Counted from the first letter of the stretch, positions 41,391 through 57,000 are shown. The stretch: DNA of 64,000 nt from Setaria digitata (GCA_003640385.1 RCAB01000064.1:62001-126000), one strand, 5' to 3'. The notes: generated from the letters alone by a model not told the origin. Made by a program: numbers and translations.

Positions 41391-44300
41391 GTGCATAAAG
41401 GTACAGACGGACAAAGCAAAGAGGCGACACTTGACGCTTGATATATGGGTCCTCTTAAAACTTTCAGATTTTCAATCAAACACGACAAATCAGCAGCAAT
41501 TCGATACTTCTCACACCACCCCAAGTCAGTATTCAAATAAATTATACTAACACAGCATATGTCATTAGTAACTTGCTGGTTCAAACTTCTTATTCGTTTA
41601 AATAAACAAGCATTTATCATTTCTTATCACCTGCAATCTTAATCCATATCAATTATTAAGCGCACTGAAAGGTCAAGATGCGTTTGGTCAGCAGAATGAA
41701 TGTTGTATCTGTACAACAGGCAGTAGAATTCATTTATGAATAATATCAAAATGTCGAAATTATTTCGGTTACAGTTCTTATCACAGCAAATATGAACAGT
41801 GTGTAAAAGGTTGCTTATTTCAGCTCTAACAGTGCGACTTGGAGGAAATATGCTTTCTTCATGCATTAACTCTCTATTCACATCAGCTTTCTTTTTTTGG
41901 GTGATGGCTCTTTCCAGTAAACTTTAGTGAGGACAAAAAAAAAACCCTTTTTAAATGGGAATTTCAACAAGGCATAATGAAAGGTGAAATGAAGCTTAAC
42001 CTCTTGAAATATTCCATTCGTGAAGCAGCAGTTGAGATTCTTCATGCTTGATTTTGTAAATTCCTCAAGCAACAAATTTTACGATAGAATAAATAAGATA
42101 AAAGTTAAAACATTTTATGCGACATTATAAATATAATAAAAACTTACACAAAACAGCGCTGAAAGAGTGATGACATAAGGATGAACTTGAGGAAAAGAAT
42201 TTTAATTGCTCGTGCAAAAAGGAACAAGTATAATGAAAGAAGCGACTTCCTAATGATACAGGTTAAATAGAGTTATCAACTTTAATTATTAAATTGAATT
42301 AAATTTTTCTTTACTAAAATTTTTCAAAATAAATTTTGGATTTTTGAAGGAATTTTCAAAAAAGTTTAACTTGAAGAATTTCATATAATTTACAATTCTG
42401 AATGATCGACCTAAGATAAAAGAATCACCTCATTCCTTCTTTTGTTAATTACATCCTAAAGTGACCTAAAGTACTGAAATAATAACAGCATAACGAAATT
42501 GAAAAACTGTTAATACAGTAATGAAAATTGAGAAAAACGTAGAGTGGCTCATGCAGCAAGATACAAAATTAATCAGATTTTTGCTACAATTTTAGATGAT
42601 CAGTTTCAAAATGAAATTATATTGAAAGATTAAAATAATTTAAAAAAAAATAATTTTTAGAGAAAATTATAGACATTAGAAAGTTTATTTAAAGACAGAT
42701 TATACTTTAGAAGTTGTAAGTCATTGCTGCATTTAAAAAAAAAAGATGGAAGATTGGGTATTAAATATTTTTTTTTTTACATTTACATTTATAGTTAGGG
42801 AACAAAGAAAACTACAATTTCGAAAAAAAAAAATTTTTGGTATTCTAACCTGCAACAAGATTATTTCTGCCTAATTAAAATTGCTTTCTTGTTGAAAACT
42901 TCACTCACCTACCAACCATCAATTAAAAAAAATGTATCTAACGATCTACCTCACTGTTCTTCTGCTCTGTCGCACTCCTTGCAAGTTAACTCAAGCTCTG
43001 AAGTCATCAGTATACATGGAGTGAGTGAAGGGAAATAGTCAAAGAAAATTAAAGATTAACAGCGAAGATTCTGAATTGCACAGTTTTACAACAAAAATAA
43101 TTTAACTTGTGGCAAATTAAGGCGAATTAAACGGTTAAAAAAAGCAAAACGTAAAACTTGAAAATTGGAACTGTCGTAAAAAAAAAACAGTGGAAGACTA
43201 ATCAATGTCGCTTTGTTTCCAAAAAATTTGAGTACATTTCTGAAAATGATCATTTTAACAAATGGTTTTATAAATTTCGAATCTGCTAAACTTCTGGAAG
43301 CGTGAATAAAAGCTGTTACCATTAACGACATGCAATCGATTTGTAAAATCTCGCTCTCGATTTTATTATTTTAACCAATTCGTGCAAGTTGCAGCTAAGT
43401 AGAACCGTTTATCAAATTTTCCATCTTTCGATACATTAGGGCATAGCTGTGACACTGCCCAATGCACATAATAAACATTGGACCAGTGTCGGATACCCGG
43501 AAAAGAAACTTAAAAACTTCAACGAAGCGGAATCCTTCCATTCACACTTTATTTTCTTGTTCCAAAAGAAAAAAAGGGACTTGGGGAAATTCCAGTGCAA
43601 CATAGCAGAAGGAATTCGAAAGGAAATTTGGTCGCTACCAGAGAATAATTATTTATCCGGTAGTGAAAAGTTTTCTTGTGCTAGTGGTAACAGTTGCATT
43701 TTCCTGAAACGGTTAAAATCCTTGGCTAGTTTACCTCAGTGTACATTCTATCCCTTTGCTTATGGCTTTATTCTAAATTATTACATAAAGAAAACGCAAT
43801 TGTTCACACTACTGTATGAATCCTTACAAATAAATTGAGGATTTATACATGTAACAATTAGTGTTCACTGTTCACATGAATAACAAAGTTTTCAACTTCT
43901 AAATAACCAATTTTAACAGCTTACGACAGCTTATCCATGAATTTCCTCAGTTTTTCATATATATCCTCATCAAATCATTTAACGTAACTTCAGAAATCGT
44001 CACTATCCGATCGTTTCAAGATGTAATTTACCATGTTAATGTGGTTCACACAATCACTCTGCGAACAATTTAAAACCCCGCGAATCTGGCTCGAATTTGA
44101 CTATATCAATTTCCATGCATAAGGATAAACGAAGGAAAGTCATACCAACGACTCCTAAAATTGAGTTTAAAAGTAATACGAAATTAAATGGATAAACAAT
44201 ACCAACTTTTACTAACATTTTAACATGCATAAATGCAGACATGATGCATATATGACGAACAAATAATTTAAGAATGTTTCTAGTAAATGCACCAACAAAT

Positions 44301-45029
44301 AATGTTTCCAGTATGCGCCAAAAAATAATTTAAGAATGCAAAGATCGACACTTATAATCTTCCCTAATGAACACGAATAACTACAAAAACCACAGTTTAT
44401 GTCCAGAAGCAAGGCTGTCCTAAAACTTAAGGTCCAGTCTGGAAGTGATATCAATGAGCAAAAATCTAAAAAAAATTGATACCGACTTGTGATAGCACCA
44501 CAACTTGTATAATTGTGAACTAAAAAGCAAAAGGAGCGAAGTGGTTAACTTGCCGAACACTAGTTTATTTTCCACAGATTAATCACAGATGATGTTGAAA
44601 AGATACGAGAGATAAGGAGAAAACATACATGAACCTAGTAGAAAATAATAAAATAGAGGAATGCAAGATATAATGAAGAAAATAAGAGGCCTAATAAGCA
44701 TATAAAAATAGCCTTCACATGCAGTATACTTTATATAACAGTACAAAAAAAAAAGATTGAAAAGAAAAACAAAGTAAAAACTAACTAAATACACAAATGA
44801 AATAAAAAAAAACTTATGTCATCATTTCTTTTTTTGATGGAATTATGGAAAACGTTTTTAAGATGATAGCGGTGTAGTTCTCTCTCTAGTGAAGAAAATG
44901 CACTTACAGAGGATATCATCATCAAATTTTACAGTTTAGTTCATAAAGACAAACCTCAACCAATCACACTTATATAAACAAGTAATGCTTCGATAAATAA
45001 AACCATACATACAGTTCGCCTGAATTTCT

Positions 45030-48000
45030 CTAACTTTGACAAGTATGAAAGCTATCACTTTCCTGAGTTCGAAGAGAATGAAGCGAAGGCGCCCTTTTAC
45101 GAAAACTATCTCGTACAATTTTTTCGAATTCAGTTGATATCTGTTCGTTATTAAACTGTCCTGGTTCAAACACTAACTCCTCTTGGACGCAGTCTACCTC
45201 ACTGAAAATATCATGGTGATGTAAGCAAGAACACACTCCGCGACGAGCAAACAATTCATTCGATCACCGAACATCTAAGTATAATCTGGCGTTTCAACTT
45301 TGTTGAAAAGTTGGATCCTCCAAGTTGGTAAAAACAATCCCTCTACAAAGAAATGAATAGATTAGTATGTACCTCTTCCCTGTCTTATTCTGATCGCTTC
45401 CAAAGCCATTTCGAGCACTGACCGCTGCGTTAATATCCGATATTCGAGCATGTCGTGCGAGAAAACGTTGTCGCTGAAGTTGAATAAAAATACCTGCTGG
45501 TATATCTGGTATCACATAGGCAACCACAGCTTTGACTATTGCCACTACATGCTTAAAAATATTTGTAAATGATATAAATGCGAATTAAATGATTACACCT
45601 CAACAACGTCTCGGGAGTTCTTCAACTAAAGGCAGGTCACTCACTCTTTCGCAACGAAAAATGATTCTTGCTCCAAATGAACTGAAATGTTAGAACTTTC
45701 TTAATCAAGAAAAAGTATTTCCAGCAGAGGCGCAAATGTTGAGGGATCATCACTATTGAAAACCCAACTTGTAAACATTTTTCGAATCAACTGCCTTTTC
45801 CACAATCCTAATTATGTTTTACTTGGAAGTTCAATAAACTAGTTCGATGATCGCTGCTCTGCAAGATATAGGCAAAACATAACAAGGTCTCAAAATACAT
45901 TATCGATGTATCTGCTCTGTCATACTATTAGCCTGTGAACAAAAAAGGATAGCGAGGCCATAAATAAAAAGTGATCGAATATTTCTTACACCAAAAAAAT
46001 AAAAAGTAAGCTTTCAAGGATAAATTTTTCAAAAAAAAAACGAAACAACAATATCAAATTTCTTTACAAATATAAGGCCGTAGTAGTAATTTTCGAATCA
46101 AGCAGTTTTCAATTACATATTACACTGAACCAAATTAAATTATCTTTTAGAACAACTTGCCTCGAAAAGAAGAACAAATGCCAAACGAAAAGTAAAAACA
46201 ATCCACCACTGAATAGTGAAACCGTAGTCATTATCACAGTCTACCACTGAATTAATAGTACAAGGCACTTTTCTGTAGTCACGAAACCTGATGAATAATT
46301 TTTATCTTTTTTACTTTTTGAAATCGAGGCAAACTAACATAGAAACGAGCAACAATTTGGGGGATCACCAGGATAAACGGTGTTGATCCTCACTGCCACA
46401 ATTTCAACAATGTAAGAATTGCAATGATTCTTGCATCGCCATTTTATTCTGGAGCTTTGCAGACGAAAAAAGATGTTAATTTCATTTCATTTTTCTCAAA
46501 TTCACTTCAGCTTCCTAGAGCAAAGCTTTTGAAGAAAAAAAAAAAATTTGCCAACCAAAAAAAAAAAAAGAACCTGCAAACGGTGATATTATCGTCTTTA
46601 AATTCGCTCCATTTCACAAAAACTTCAGATGAATCATAATATGAAAGTGAGTTGTTCACGTATCCATACAATTCATCATGCATATATACAAACTGGTAAA
46701 CAAAACGAGGTATAAAGTCACTTGTAAACGCGATGATGCAAGCCTTAAAAAAAAAAAAAAAATGCTCGGTAAAAAAAAAGGGTGGTTAGCTTTCGAATTA
46801 ATCTGCATTCGCTTTTATACTGAAGCATCTAATGTACAGTTCAACTAAACAAAATATTAAATACAAACTTTTTGGAATACCTTAACAGTCCAAACTGTCA
46901 CTTTTACCGAGAAGAGAAGAAACTTACGTTAACAAGGACTGCTACTCTACTAATCATGGTTAAAATAGGCAACCATATACCAATATCACGTGTCCGTTCT
47001 GGTATCGGACGTCGAGTTGCAACTATGTACTTGTATGCATCAACTCGAATTTCAAAGATATTATTCAGCAGAGCAAAAAGTGGTGCAAGCGGGAAAGCTG
47101 ACACAAAAAGAGTCACAAAACCAAATTGTATTACTGAAAAAAAAAAAAATTTCTTGAATCCGGAAAAAGTGTCAGAGCAAGCAAAAACCCATTTTATGGT
47201 GAACAACTGAAACAGCAGGGTATGAATTTTCTTCAATACAACCAGGAACCAGGAAAATGCTCCTGAATGACGAGTAGCAAGACTAGATGAAATATTTAGC
47301 AGAGTTCCATAAAGTATCATCAAACTTATAATGCCTTGTGCTTTCGGACAGCTTTTCCTTCAATTTTTTTTCGTTTTTTTTTGCAAGTCGCTTTATATTA
47401 TAGCTGAAAACAAACCCATTTCTAAATACTCATCAAACAAGAACTGCTCATATGCGGGATTGAGTATATAATCTTCCTCCCACCTAGCTATTTTGCCACT
47501 TTTCATTCCCCTGACCCATTCCTGCTTCATCCTCTCGTCACGTTGTTTTCTTGTTTCCAGTAATCGAAGCGAACGGAACCAAGTCATTAGTACTCTGAAA
47601 AAGAAAAAAAAAACTGGTCTTCTCAAATAAAAGTGCAAATAGCTTTGCGATAAGGAGGACTTTGACTTTCATTTTATCTGGAGCAAATTTAATTTCCAAT
47701 TTCTAAAAATCTAAAAAAATTGTCGCTTACGGCCATGCAAATTCCACAAAGCCATTCCAGAACTGTTTACCGCACATAATGATTGCCAACTGTATGACAA
47801 GCTCTACCATACAACCAGCTGGATCACATTCTTCTGGTCGAAGACCAAAATAATGTCGTCCAGGTACGCTCGATAAACTGCAAGTTCACTTATCAAATTA
47901 CTAAAACCGTTCACGTGCTTTCGCTTTACTGACAACCATATATACTATTATTGGCATCACGAAATCAAGAAATGATTAGAAGTGGACTGATTTGGAATTA

Positions 48001-51000
48001 AAGCTGATAAGATGAAACGATGAAACTTCTCCTTCTGGGGACTATAGCACAGATTCTCTGTATTCACTAAATTATGCTAACTGAAGATCGGTCCCCATGA
48101 AAAATTGAGATCGATTGTTTTAGATAATGTAAGAAATAAAACCATTCAGTGATGAAAACAGAACATTTTTAACGTCAAGGCGTTTCGCTACACTAGCGAA
48201 AAAGGGAACCTAGGAAATGCTGGTTCAAAATCCACTTCATAAGAAATGGTGCTTAATGGGATCCGTTTCCGCAGAACTATATTGGATAATAAGTTCTCAA
48301 ATAAATGAGGAAAGTAAACATTTGAAAATCATAAAAGAGACGAACTCAAATCATAAGATGAACAAATTAAGTCAGAAGCAATGCGTTAATCCGCACTGCT
48401 TCTGATTTAATTTGTTCATCTTATGATAATATGATGGAGTGATCCTGTGATAAGTGACGAAAGCAATGAATAGCCTGAACCACAATCAGCATTCAACAGT
48501 GCAGACCTATTACAATGGAAAAGAATATGTAAACAAAAACAAATGTCATGGAAGTAAATATGATGGAGATAATATCACTAGCACATCACGTAGATTAGCA
48601 ATAGCGAATTCTGATATGAGTAGTAAAGTAAAAAAGTATTTAACATTCAAAAATTAATAAAACGTACTTGCCCTTTACAAAAGCAATGTAAAAGATAGAC
48701 GAGTAGTAGTTGATAAATTGAAATAAATAAACTTTGAACGTATAACTGTTATCAAATTCAAGCTGCGTCCTTGGACATTCCCAATCAGTTAATTTCAGGG
48801 CCAGATAAGAATAAAGCTGAAAAGCTGTGAGTCCTCAGACGAAATTTGAAGACTCAGTTATTTCTATTATATTCAATATGGTAATATTTTCTTAAATAGA
48901 ATTAAAAGTTTTACAACGTTTTACATACATAAGTTACAAAGAAGTGCTCATGGAAATCTGTTATTTCTCATTATCTCAAATAAATCAATAAAATTTCGGA
49001 ACATACATAGCTCATTGCTAAAATAACTGCTAAATTCAGTGTAGCGGCAGTAGTGAACGTGACGAGATTAGCATACGGCTTCATTTTGTCTACCCGATAT
49101 AGAACTTGAGAGAATACGATCCGATAGATTATAATACCAACAACAAATGCTATCACGAGAAAAAGCTGCAAGTAAATGGCTGAGTAAAGTCATTTTTTGA
49201 CAGAAAATTAAAAAAAAAAGTGTATTACTATTATTATTATTATATATTATATATGTATATATTATTATAGTGTATTATCATATTACTAGTCACACTATAT
49301 ATTTAATCATTGTTCTGCTGGAATAATTTTTGTAAGAATAAGATGAAATTCGCTGTCAGACGAACTATTAATGAAACTTATGGTCTTCGAAAAGAACTCT
49401 TATTAGACTTTCTTTAGAATTATATTCAAACAGAGCAATGACTAAAAAAAAACTTACAAAAAACAAAACAGTAACGCCCGATCCAATTAAATGTAGAAAC
49501 CTATAACTAAACGTTAAATATGGTTCCAGTTGTTGCGTAACTGGATTAATCCGCATTGTTTTCGCTTTTTTAACGCGTAACTGGTATTCTGGTCTGATTG
49601 TTTCCTGAACTGAACAGTTTAATTAGTCAGCCAAAAGAGGAATTAAGAATGTGAATATCAAAATCCAAAGAACTGGATCTATGATATCTCGATTTGTAAA
49701 CACAACGAATTGATAAAAAATAGTGCTTAGCCAATGGTTCTCATTAAAAAAAAAGAGACTTAATGAGCTAGATACTAGGAAGGATAGTAAGATAAAAAGA
49801 AACTTCATAATGTTCACTAGACTGAACAAAAGAAAAAATGTAAGGCCGAGAATGCTGTCGTTCATTAAAGCAGATAAACTTTCGAAACGTTCCAAATTAA
49901 ATACCAATGGTTTTGCACAAGATGACAACGTAAATGCTGACGTTTGAACTCTTTGAACTAATAGAAAAACACAACCTCGTCAACTTCAAAATCAAGCAAG
50001 CCCCATTTCCAAGCCACCTCAGCATGATACCTCTTCCAACCTTCCAGAAAGAGCGTTGCAAATATACTCATCATGGCGGCAAATATAACAGTTGATGTAT
50101 TGTCGAATACATATGACAGCTGTAGCATTGTTCAATTATAAATAAAGACAGTTATAGCATACTTAAAAACATTTCGAATTTTCCTTTAAAAACAAGTATA
50201 TGCAAAACAGGAAATATAGGATAAATAACAGGAGTTAAGAATCCTTATCTTCCCTGTTTGTTTTAAAAAAGCCTCCCACTCCTAAGCAACAACAAACATA
50301 GAGATGATACCTTGGAATATATGCAGCTGGAATTAAGTCGAGTATAATCACAGTATTTATCGCATGCTGGACATAATATCACTGTGGCACCAATGCCATC
50401 ACTACCACAAATGTCATTACTGAAACAGAAAACAAATTTTACCGACGTTTGAGATGAAATACAAATCCCGGAATTTATCAATTTCAAATCCTTTTTAACA
50501 ACTACATGCATTTAGAAATAGAGCACACTTAACGCGTCTAATTTTTACAAATATTTCTTTGACTTCAGTCATAACTGTTCATAATTCTTTCATCTCTCAG
50601 ACAGAAAACTTCCCTTACTTATTTCCAAAATGTCATTAATTAATTTATTTTCACATGAATTACAATTATAAGTGGAAAATGAAGTCTGGAAAAAAGTTTC
50701 ATCGAGGGGATGAATTCTAAATAAGTATCTTTGTACTCCAATAACGAGGCAATAGATGCAAAAATAGATTCCTTTTATCTTTATGCAAAAATGCAAAAAT
50801 AAAATACGACTACGAGACTTTAAGAATTAAATATTGGAAAAATAATAAAAAAAAATATTTCCGCAGAAATAAAGCTATACCTTGGTATATCCTCTGAAAT
50901 TGTTAATATTCCATAGGCAAAACATAAAATACCGATAGCAGAAGCAAGTGTTAAGGCTTTAGTGTAATAGCCTAACCAGGCAAAATACCATCCAACTTTA

Positions 51001-54000
51001 GAACCAAAGTACTTCCTGCAATACTAATGAACATTGAAAAAACCAAGTAAAAAATTCCAGATATAGTAAAATACCGAGTTAAAAATTCCAGACATAGTAT
51101 TGTCAAATCTGTCTCCACAAATCTACTTTCTGCCTTGTAGTACTAATCCCTATAAAACTAGTTTCCAGCGAAAATTTAAAATATACAGATAGGTAATAGC
51201 CGCCAGCAGTAATAAAATACATGAGATCAATATGAAATTAAATTTAATTCGCAAAATGCATTATCCAAATCTTGAATCAGAGGAAAGAAAGCAGACCTAT
51301 AATTTCGGCCATTATCATTAATAAAAATATTGGGAAGATATAAAAGCAATTAGTTTTCATTAAAACAGAAAAAAAAAAAAAAAAAAAGATGGCAAGAAAC
51401 AACGGTTACATACTTCACCAAGGAAAGTGGCTGGTACTTGTAAACATTAGAAATACGAGCCCAGTTCCAATACAACAACTCACGATCGGTACTCTTGTCA
51501 GCGCTATACCTTTTCCAAGCACAGTCCTATAAATAAAAAAATCAATATGTTATAAATACGTGCCTCTCCATATCAAAGCATACAATGAATCAACTGAAGA
51601 AAAGAGATAAAACAAATATTTAGCCACTTCTTTTCAAAACGACCAGTCAAATGATTAAAAAGATTAACAGATGAGATTCAACCTTCAATATTCAAAAATT
51701 TAAAACAATACATTCAGGTGCTATTTTTTTTTATTACCTCATGGAGAGGAAAGGCTGAAGTGTATGTACCATTTTTGATCAATCGCTGTATGCCAACACG
51801 ATATTTCTCTGCTTCATGTGTATCATACCTAGTCCGAATCAATAAATCATATACTAAACGGCTTCGTTCCGAATCGTCAAAGAATGTATCAGGGTTTTCA
51901 TGACCAACATAGCTGCAAAACAGTATAAAAATTCACATAGTTCAGTTTTATAAAAAAATATGTGGAAAATATCAAAACGACTCTAAGGTCATCTTCATTT
52001 TACTGAAATTGAATATTCTAGCACAGCATTTTAGACTTCTATTTTCTAATCCGTATATTGATGGTACCTTATACTGAACGTAACTCAACAATCAAACTGT
52101 CATTGATGCAAATTTGACAGTAGCAATATTATATACACAAAAAAAAGCACCATTCCAAATGGGCAGCAACGAAAGGAGCTGTAAAATAATTTGGTTCTTT
52201 TAGCCGTTCATTCGTTTTTGGATCAAATGTCAGAAATCGAAATCTTTTCATAAATTTATCCAATATTCCTTCCAGAACTGTTCGCTCCTGAAAAATTTGA
52301 AAGAAAAAATTTGTAGTTTTATTATAAATGAAACTAACACTCACAGTAAAAAAAGTTCTAGCATAACTGAACTTTCAGAAAAACTACTTGAATAAAAAAC
52401 GCTTTATAGAAGTAGAGTGAAAAGCCTGTTGTCGTCACTGTCTTCTTTGGCCCTAAATAAAACATTTTGTAGAATTACTTCTATATTTTAATAAAATTAT
52501 ACTTCCGGAAAAAAAAGGATTAAATTCCACTTTAGTACATGTTAAAGCAGCAAGAGAAAGAAAAATTAACCTTCACATCGCTTTGCAATACTGGCATTTT
52601 CAAACAGACGCTTTCAGCTTGTTTCATAAGCAGCAAAAATGGCGCATGAACCAAGACAAAATGAGTTTTTTTACAATACTAAAAAAATAAAAATACTGAA
52701 AAAATTGTTAAAGCTATTTAAATTGCAAAAACTAACTTCTTAAAGCTAGCTCGTCTTTAGAATATCTCAGTTAAAGTTAGGTAAAACCTCCGACAAATGA
52801 AATTTAGTTTTTATTCCAATACGAAAATATAGCTTTAATTATAACTTTAAACTAAAGAGAGAACTGCAATGTAAAAACCTATATAAAATCGCTTTAATGA
52901 ATTCCTTTATCCATTTTCTTTATTCTTTATTCAGTTACTATAAAGAGTACGAAAAACTGTGTGATTTGCATTAAAAAAAAATCAGTTCAGCACCTACTGC
53001 CCATGTTGAAAAGTACTTCTCTCCTGAAAGATTATATTATCGAAACGTACCTCCCCTTCAACATGCTCCAATTCCAGTCCCAACTGCCTTAAATTAGCTT
53101 CGTACTGTAAACGCTTATTTGCTTTCTTCTCCTTTTTCGATCTTGCATGAGGACTCTACAAAATGCTGGATGAAACATTTTTGACGTAGTCATCAGCTGA
53201 TAGTATTCCCATGGAAGCGTGTAACAATATATGGAACATAATAGTGATTCAAATAACTTCCAAAAATTAGACAAAAATCAATTAATTTCAAAGTCGGTCT
53301 TACAATCTTTATTTCACTTGTAATACTACATTCTTCTTCACCACCTGCTTCATCACATTCGTAGGTTAAAACGTAATCAATTTTTCTCTTGCCGTCTTTA
53401 AAATACATAGTTTGAAATTTGTTTTCCTGAGACTCCGTAATTTCACATTTGCTCTGTAAAAAATTTCTCTCACAAAAATTTATAGATTCCGTAAGTTTCC
53501 GCAAAAAGAAACTGCTGAATTATCAGCATTCACTAATGTGAAGTCGTATTTTCTCTTGTTTAGAAAAATTTTTGTTCTTTATATATAAGGAGATGATAGC
53601 GAAATCATCAACTAAATTATTCTATTCACACAGTTGATTTACAATTCTGAAGCACAAGTCCGATTAAAAAATTCTTTAAAGTCCTCATTTGTTAAAGAAA
53701 CATTTGAGATTTCCAGATCAAGAGAAGCAAGAATTCTTCTTACCTGCCCTTCCGATTTAGTGCTACTCATTATTAGTGATTCCGATTCAAAACAATCGAT
53801 ACGCCTCAAATGATGTCTTCGACTCTTATCAAGCGGTGTCGCTATAAAACAGATCCTGATTCATACACCAGGTGACAACAACAAATTTTATAAAGATAAT
53901 AATAACGGAAACGTGAACAATATCAGTTAAGAAAAAAACTGTGTGAAGAATACAATAATAATATAAAAGTGGGAAGTAATGGACATTAATGAAACAAAAT

Positions 54001-57000
54001 GTATGGGAGCAAAATGTTAAAGAAGTATGAAGATAAGCGATAAAAGGGGAGCAACAGACACAAGGATAAAAACGACATTATGTATTCTCAGTAGGCTCCT
54101 AACATTTCAAACAGCATTTAAAGGTGTTATTGTTGATGGAAACGCAAGCTACTGCAAGCTGCCTTACATCTGTGTCAAAAAACAGTTATTTACAAATATT
54201 AAAAGTATCTCTCTTAAATTTGCAAGATATTTTTGTTAATATTTGTAGATAAATTACGGATGGGAATATTTGCAGTTCTGCTACAATTTATGTTATTTGT
54301 AAGTAAGTAGTACTTTAATAGACAGCAGTTACTTACAAATAAACATTTTTTAGTATGTAAAGTTATATACGATATGGTTGGTAGCAAAACATAAGCAAAT
54401 GAAAAATGAATATCTTAAAACTAAAAATTTCGAATAAAAAAAGAGCAATAATTGCTAAAATAAAATAGAAAGAAAACCAAGTAATATGAATGAAGTGAAG
54501 TGAAGTAAAAAAAAGCAGCAACAAAGTGAGAAGAAAAAGAGACAGTTGACTGGAAAGGAGGAATTCATCAGATTAAATCGCATAACCGTTTTTCCAAAAA
54601 ATATATGCAACTACTTTCTACGAAGTGAATGTAGCTCGTGTTGAAATTACCCGCAACGCAAATGAATCATTTCTTTCAATAGTGATGTAAATTTATAGGA
54701 TTACACAGCAGCACGCAAACCTTATTCAAAAATTCAGCTGACGCCGAATGTTGAAGAGCAAAAACGCTTAGAAAAAAAAGTCTATAATGTATCATCTCAG
54801 TCATTTTCCTTATTTTCTATTCTTAATTTTAATTTACATTTTATCTTAGAAATAACACTTAAATTTTTCTAACTGTAATCAAAATCCTCTCTTCCACTTG
54901 TTCTTTTTGTATTTAATTACGCTGGTTCTAAAGCTCACAATCTTCGTTCGAGCTGGTCAAGTCATCATTCATTAGATGGACAGTCCTAGTCACTTAACTC
55001 ACCGATCGTTGATCAATGAGCAAGTGATTGAAGGCTAAAATGTATTCATCAACTTCAACTGCTAAATAAGCATTTTTTTTTCCTCTATACAGCGAAGACA
55101 CAATTCGTTCCTGATATAAATAAGCACAAATAATATATTTTACTATCAAATACCTGATTTCATGACTCCGTTGGCCCATTTTAGCACACTATCATGTAGG
55201 CCTATTTCGTCGTGACTCATGCCTGTAACATAACTGGATATGAACTAAGATTATTTCGAGAATTTGTCCACTATCACGAAAGTATAAAACATTTAATAAA
55301 ATCCGATCAGTAACCGACTGACTGCAAAAGGGTGACTCTGAGTCTACGATGACATTTTTCCATAATCCAGAAAAGTAAGAAAAAAAGGTCTGATTTGGGC
55401 AAGTGATACATACAGGTATTCAGTAGCAAAACTATACAGATAAATACAGTGCAAATAGTTCCAGTAGCAGAACCTCAGAAAATGACTTGTGTTACATTAT
55501 CTCATGGATAAAAACTAGGGGTATTATATGAAGAAATTGAGGTTTGCATCGATTACCGGCAAATAAATAGTTTCCATAATTTTTATTCTCTTTTTTTATC
55601 ATCAACAGTGGTCGAGTTTCTTCTAAAAGAAATCAGAACAGTGCAAACTGCAATTTCTACTAAATAAGCCATTACGACTAGTATCCATCCCCTTGCTGAT
55701 ACGCTGAAACAGAATTAACGGGAAGAGATAACTGACAGGGAAATATGTATAGTTACGCCCAAATATTTCCTTTAATTGTCTCTTCCAATTCTACTTCTTC
55801 GCCTTCTCATTTTACCAGCGATGTAAATTTGACTGATTACCTTTTCCATATAAAATACTTCTATCATCAAGTTGTTAGGAATAAACCACTAGTAAGGGTT
55901 GGAGGTGAGGTTATAGGTCAAGTATTCACATGTGATGTCATACCCATATGAGTGGACATTTCTGGAGTAGGCTGCGTAAGTGCTGTCAGTTTCGTTTATT
56001 GCTAGGAATAAGTGTCTTGTATACTGCATGTACATCTTACCTAATACCACGTGCACCACCCCCTCTAACACGTACTGCTTGCGCGGAGTAGGCGTAGAAA
56101 AGTGTCAGTTGACGAGAGCCACTGTGCAAATTGGACGATTCAGGATGTTGAAGCATGTTAGATGAGTGAAGTAGTGAATTAGATTAAAGTAATGCTCCTG
56201 GTAGGATTTGGAGGACTTCGAAGATACGCACTTTTATTCAATCATTAGATTAAAAATTGACGTGTGGAGAGAGATCTCGATATCCAGGTTTAGATCGACT
56301 CGAAACTGACTGAAAAATGGTCTCAGAATCGTGGTGGTCATTCAAAGGAAGGTGTACTACTTGGTTCATTAACGATGATGCCGTGGGATCAGGATAACTG
56401 TAATCGATAGCAGCTAACCGAAACTTGAAGAAGCATCTTGATCCAGCTCATCTAATGCCTTTGTATCGCAAGTGTGAGTTGCTATCAGGAATGAAGCATC
56501 ACCTTTTGCTGGAACAGTCATCTTGAGAATCAACGCTATTCTTCTGTTAACGAGAGTTTATGGGAACAAAATATACTTCGGAAAGTTAATGTCATCGAAT
56601 TGCGCTGTCTTCACAGTTAATTATTCATAAGAATTCATAATTCTAAAGAGCATTATCAAATGGAAAGAATCGTTAAGGAACCACATTAATTAATTAGAAA
56701 TTTTGATGTCTGTTCGGATGTTCAGAGAAAAGGCTTAAAACTCACTAACTGAATGAACAGAAATATTTATTTACCTGTGTTCAAGTCCTGTCCTTCAAGA
56801 TGTTCGAGAATGGAATTTTCATCATCATCTGAAACATAGAGGAAGTGAAGAGTGAGAATAAACCATAATTGCTCAGAATTCAACTAGACTTACTTGTGTC
56901 GGTGAACGCAAGAAGTTGTTCTATGTTGTCGAGATGATATATCGGCATCACGACTTTCTGTGCTGGAAAGGGCTTTCAATCTTTAGGTGAATATTTCAGG

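Larger units (their letters stand above)
32649..45029. other. About 12 kb without a supported gene
   Basis: Lies upstream of the EGL-43-like gene and downstream of the anoctamin, both on the minus strand. Probably holds the missing 5' exons, promoter and distant control sequence of the zinc-finger gene. Seen inside: a GC-rich island (about 38090-38560), a short (GT)n at 38825-38840, a tetranucleotide repeat at 41346-41372, and many A/T homopolymers. Open frames at 37335-37550 (+), 38151-38574 (+) and 43449-43838 (+) were read but could not be tied to a gene. No tRNA or rRNA recognised. Confidence 0.5.

Noticed and set aside
43449..43838. 129-codon plus-strand ORF
   Set aside because: Starts with GTG rather than ATG, has no recognisable domain and no splice partners; Lys/Asn/Phe-rich as expected of random AT-rich DNA.
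49623..49928. 101-codon minus-strand hydrophobic ORF that looks like membrane helices
   Set aside because: Lies in the anoctamin intron between exons 49976-50119 and 49458-49604; the exons join perfectly without it, and Phe/Leu richness comes from AT-rich DNA.
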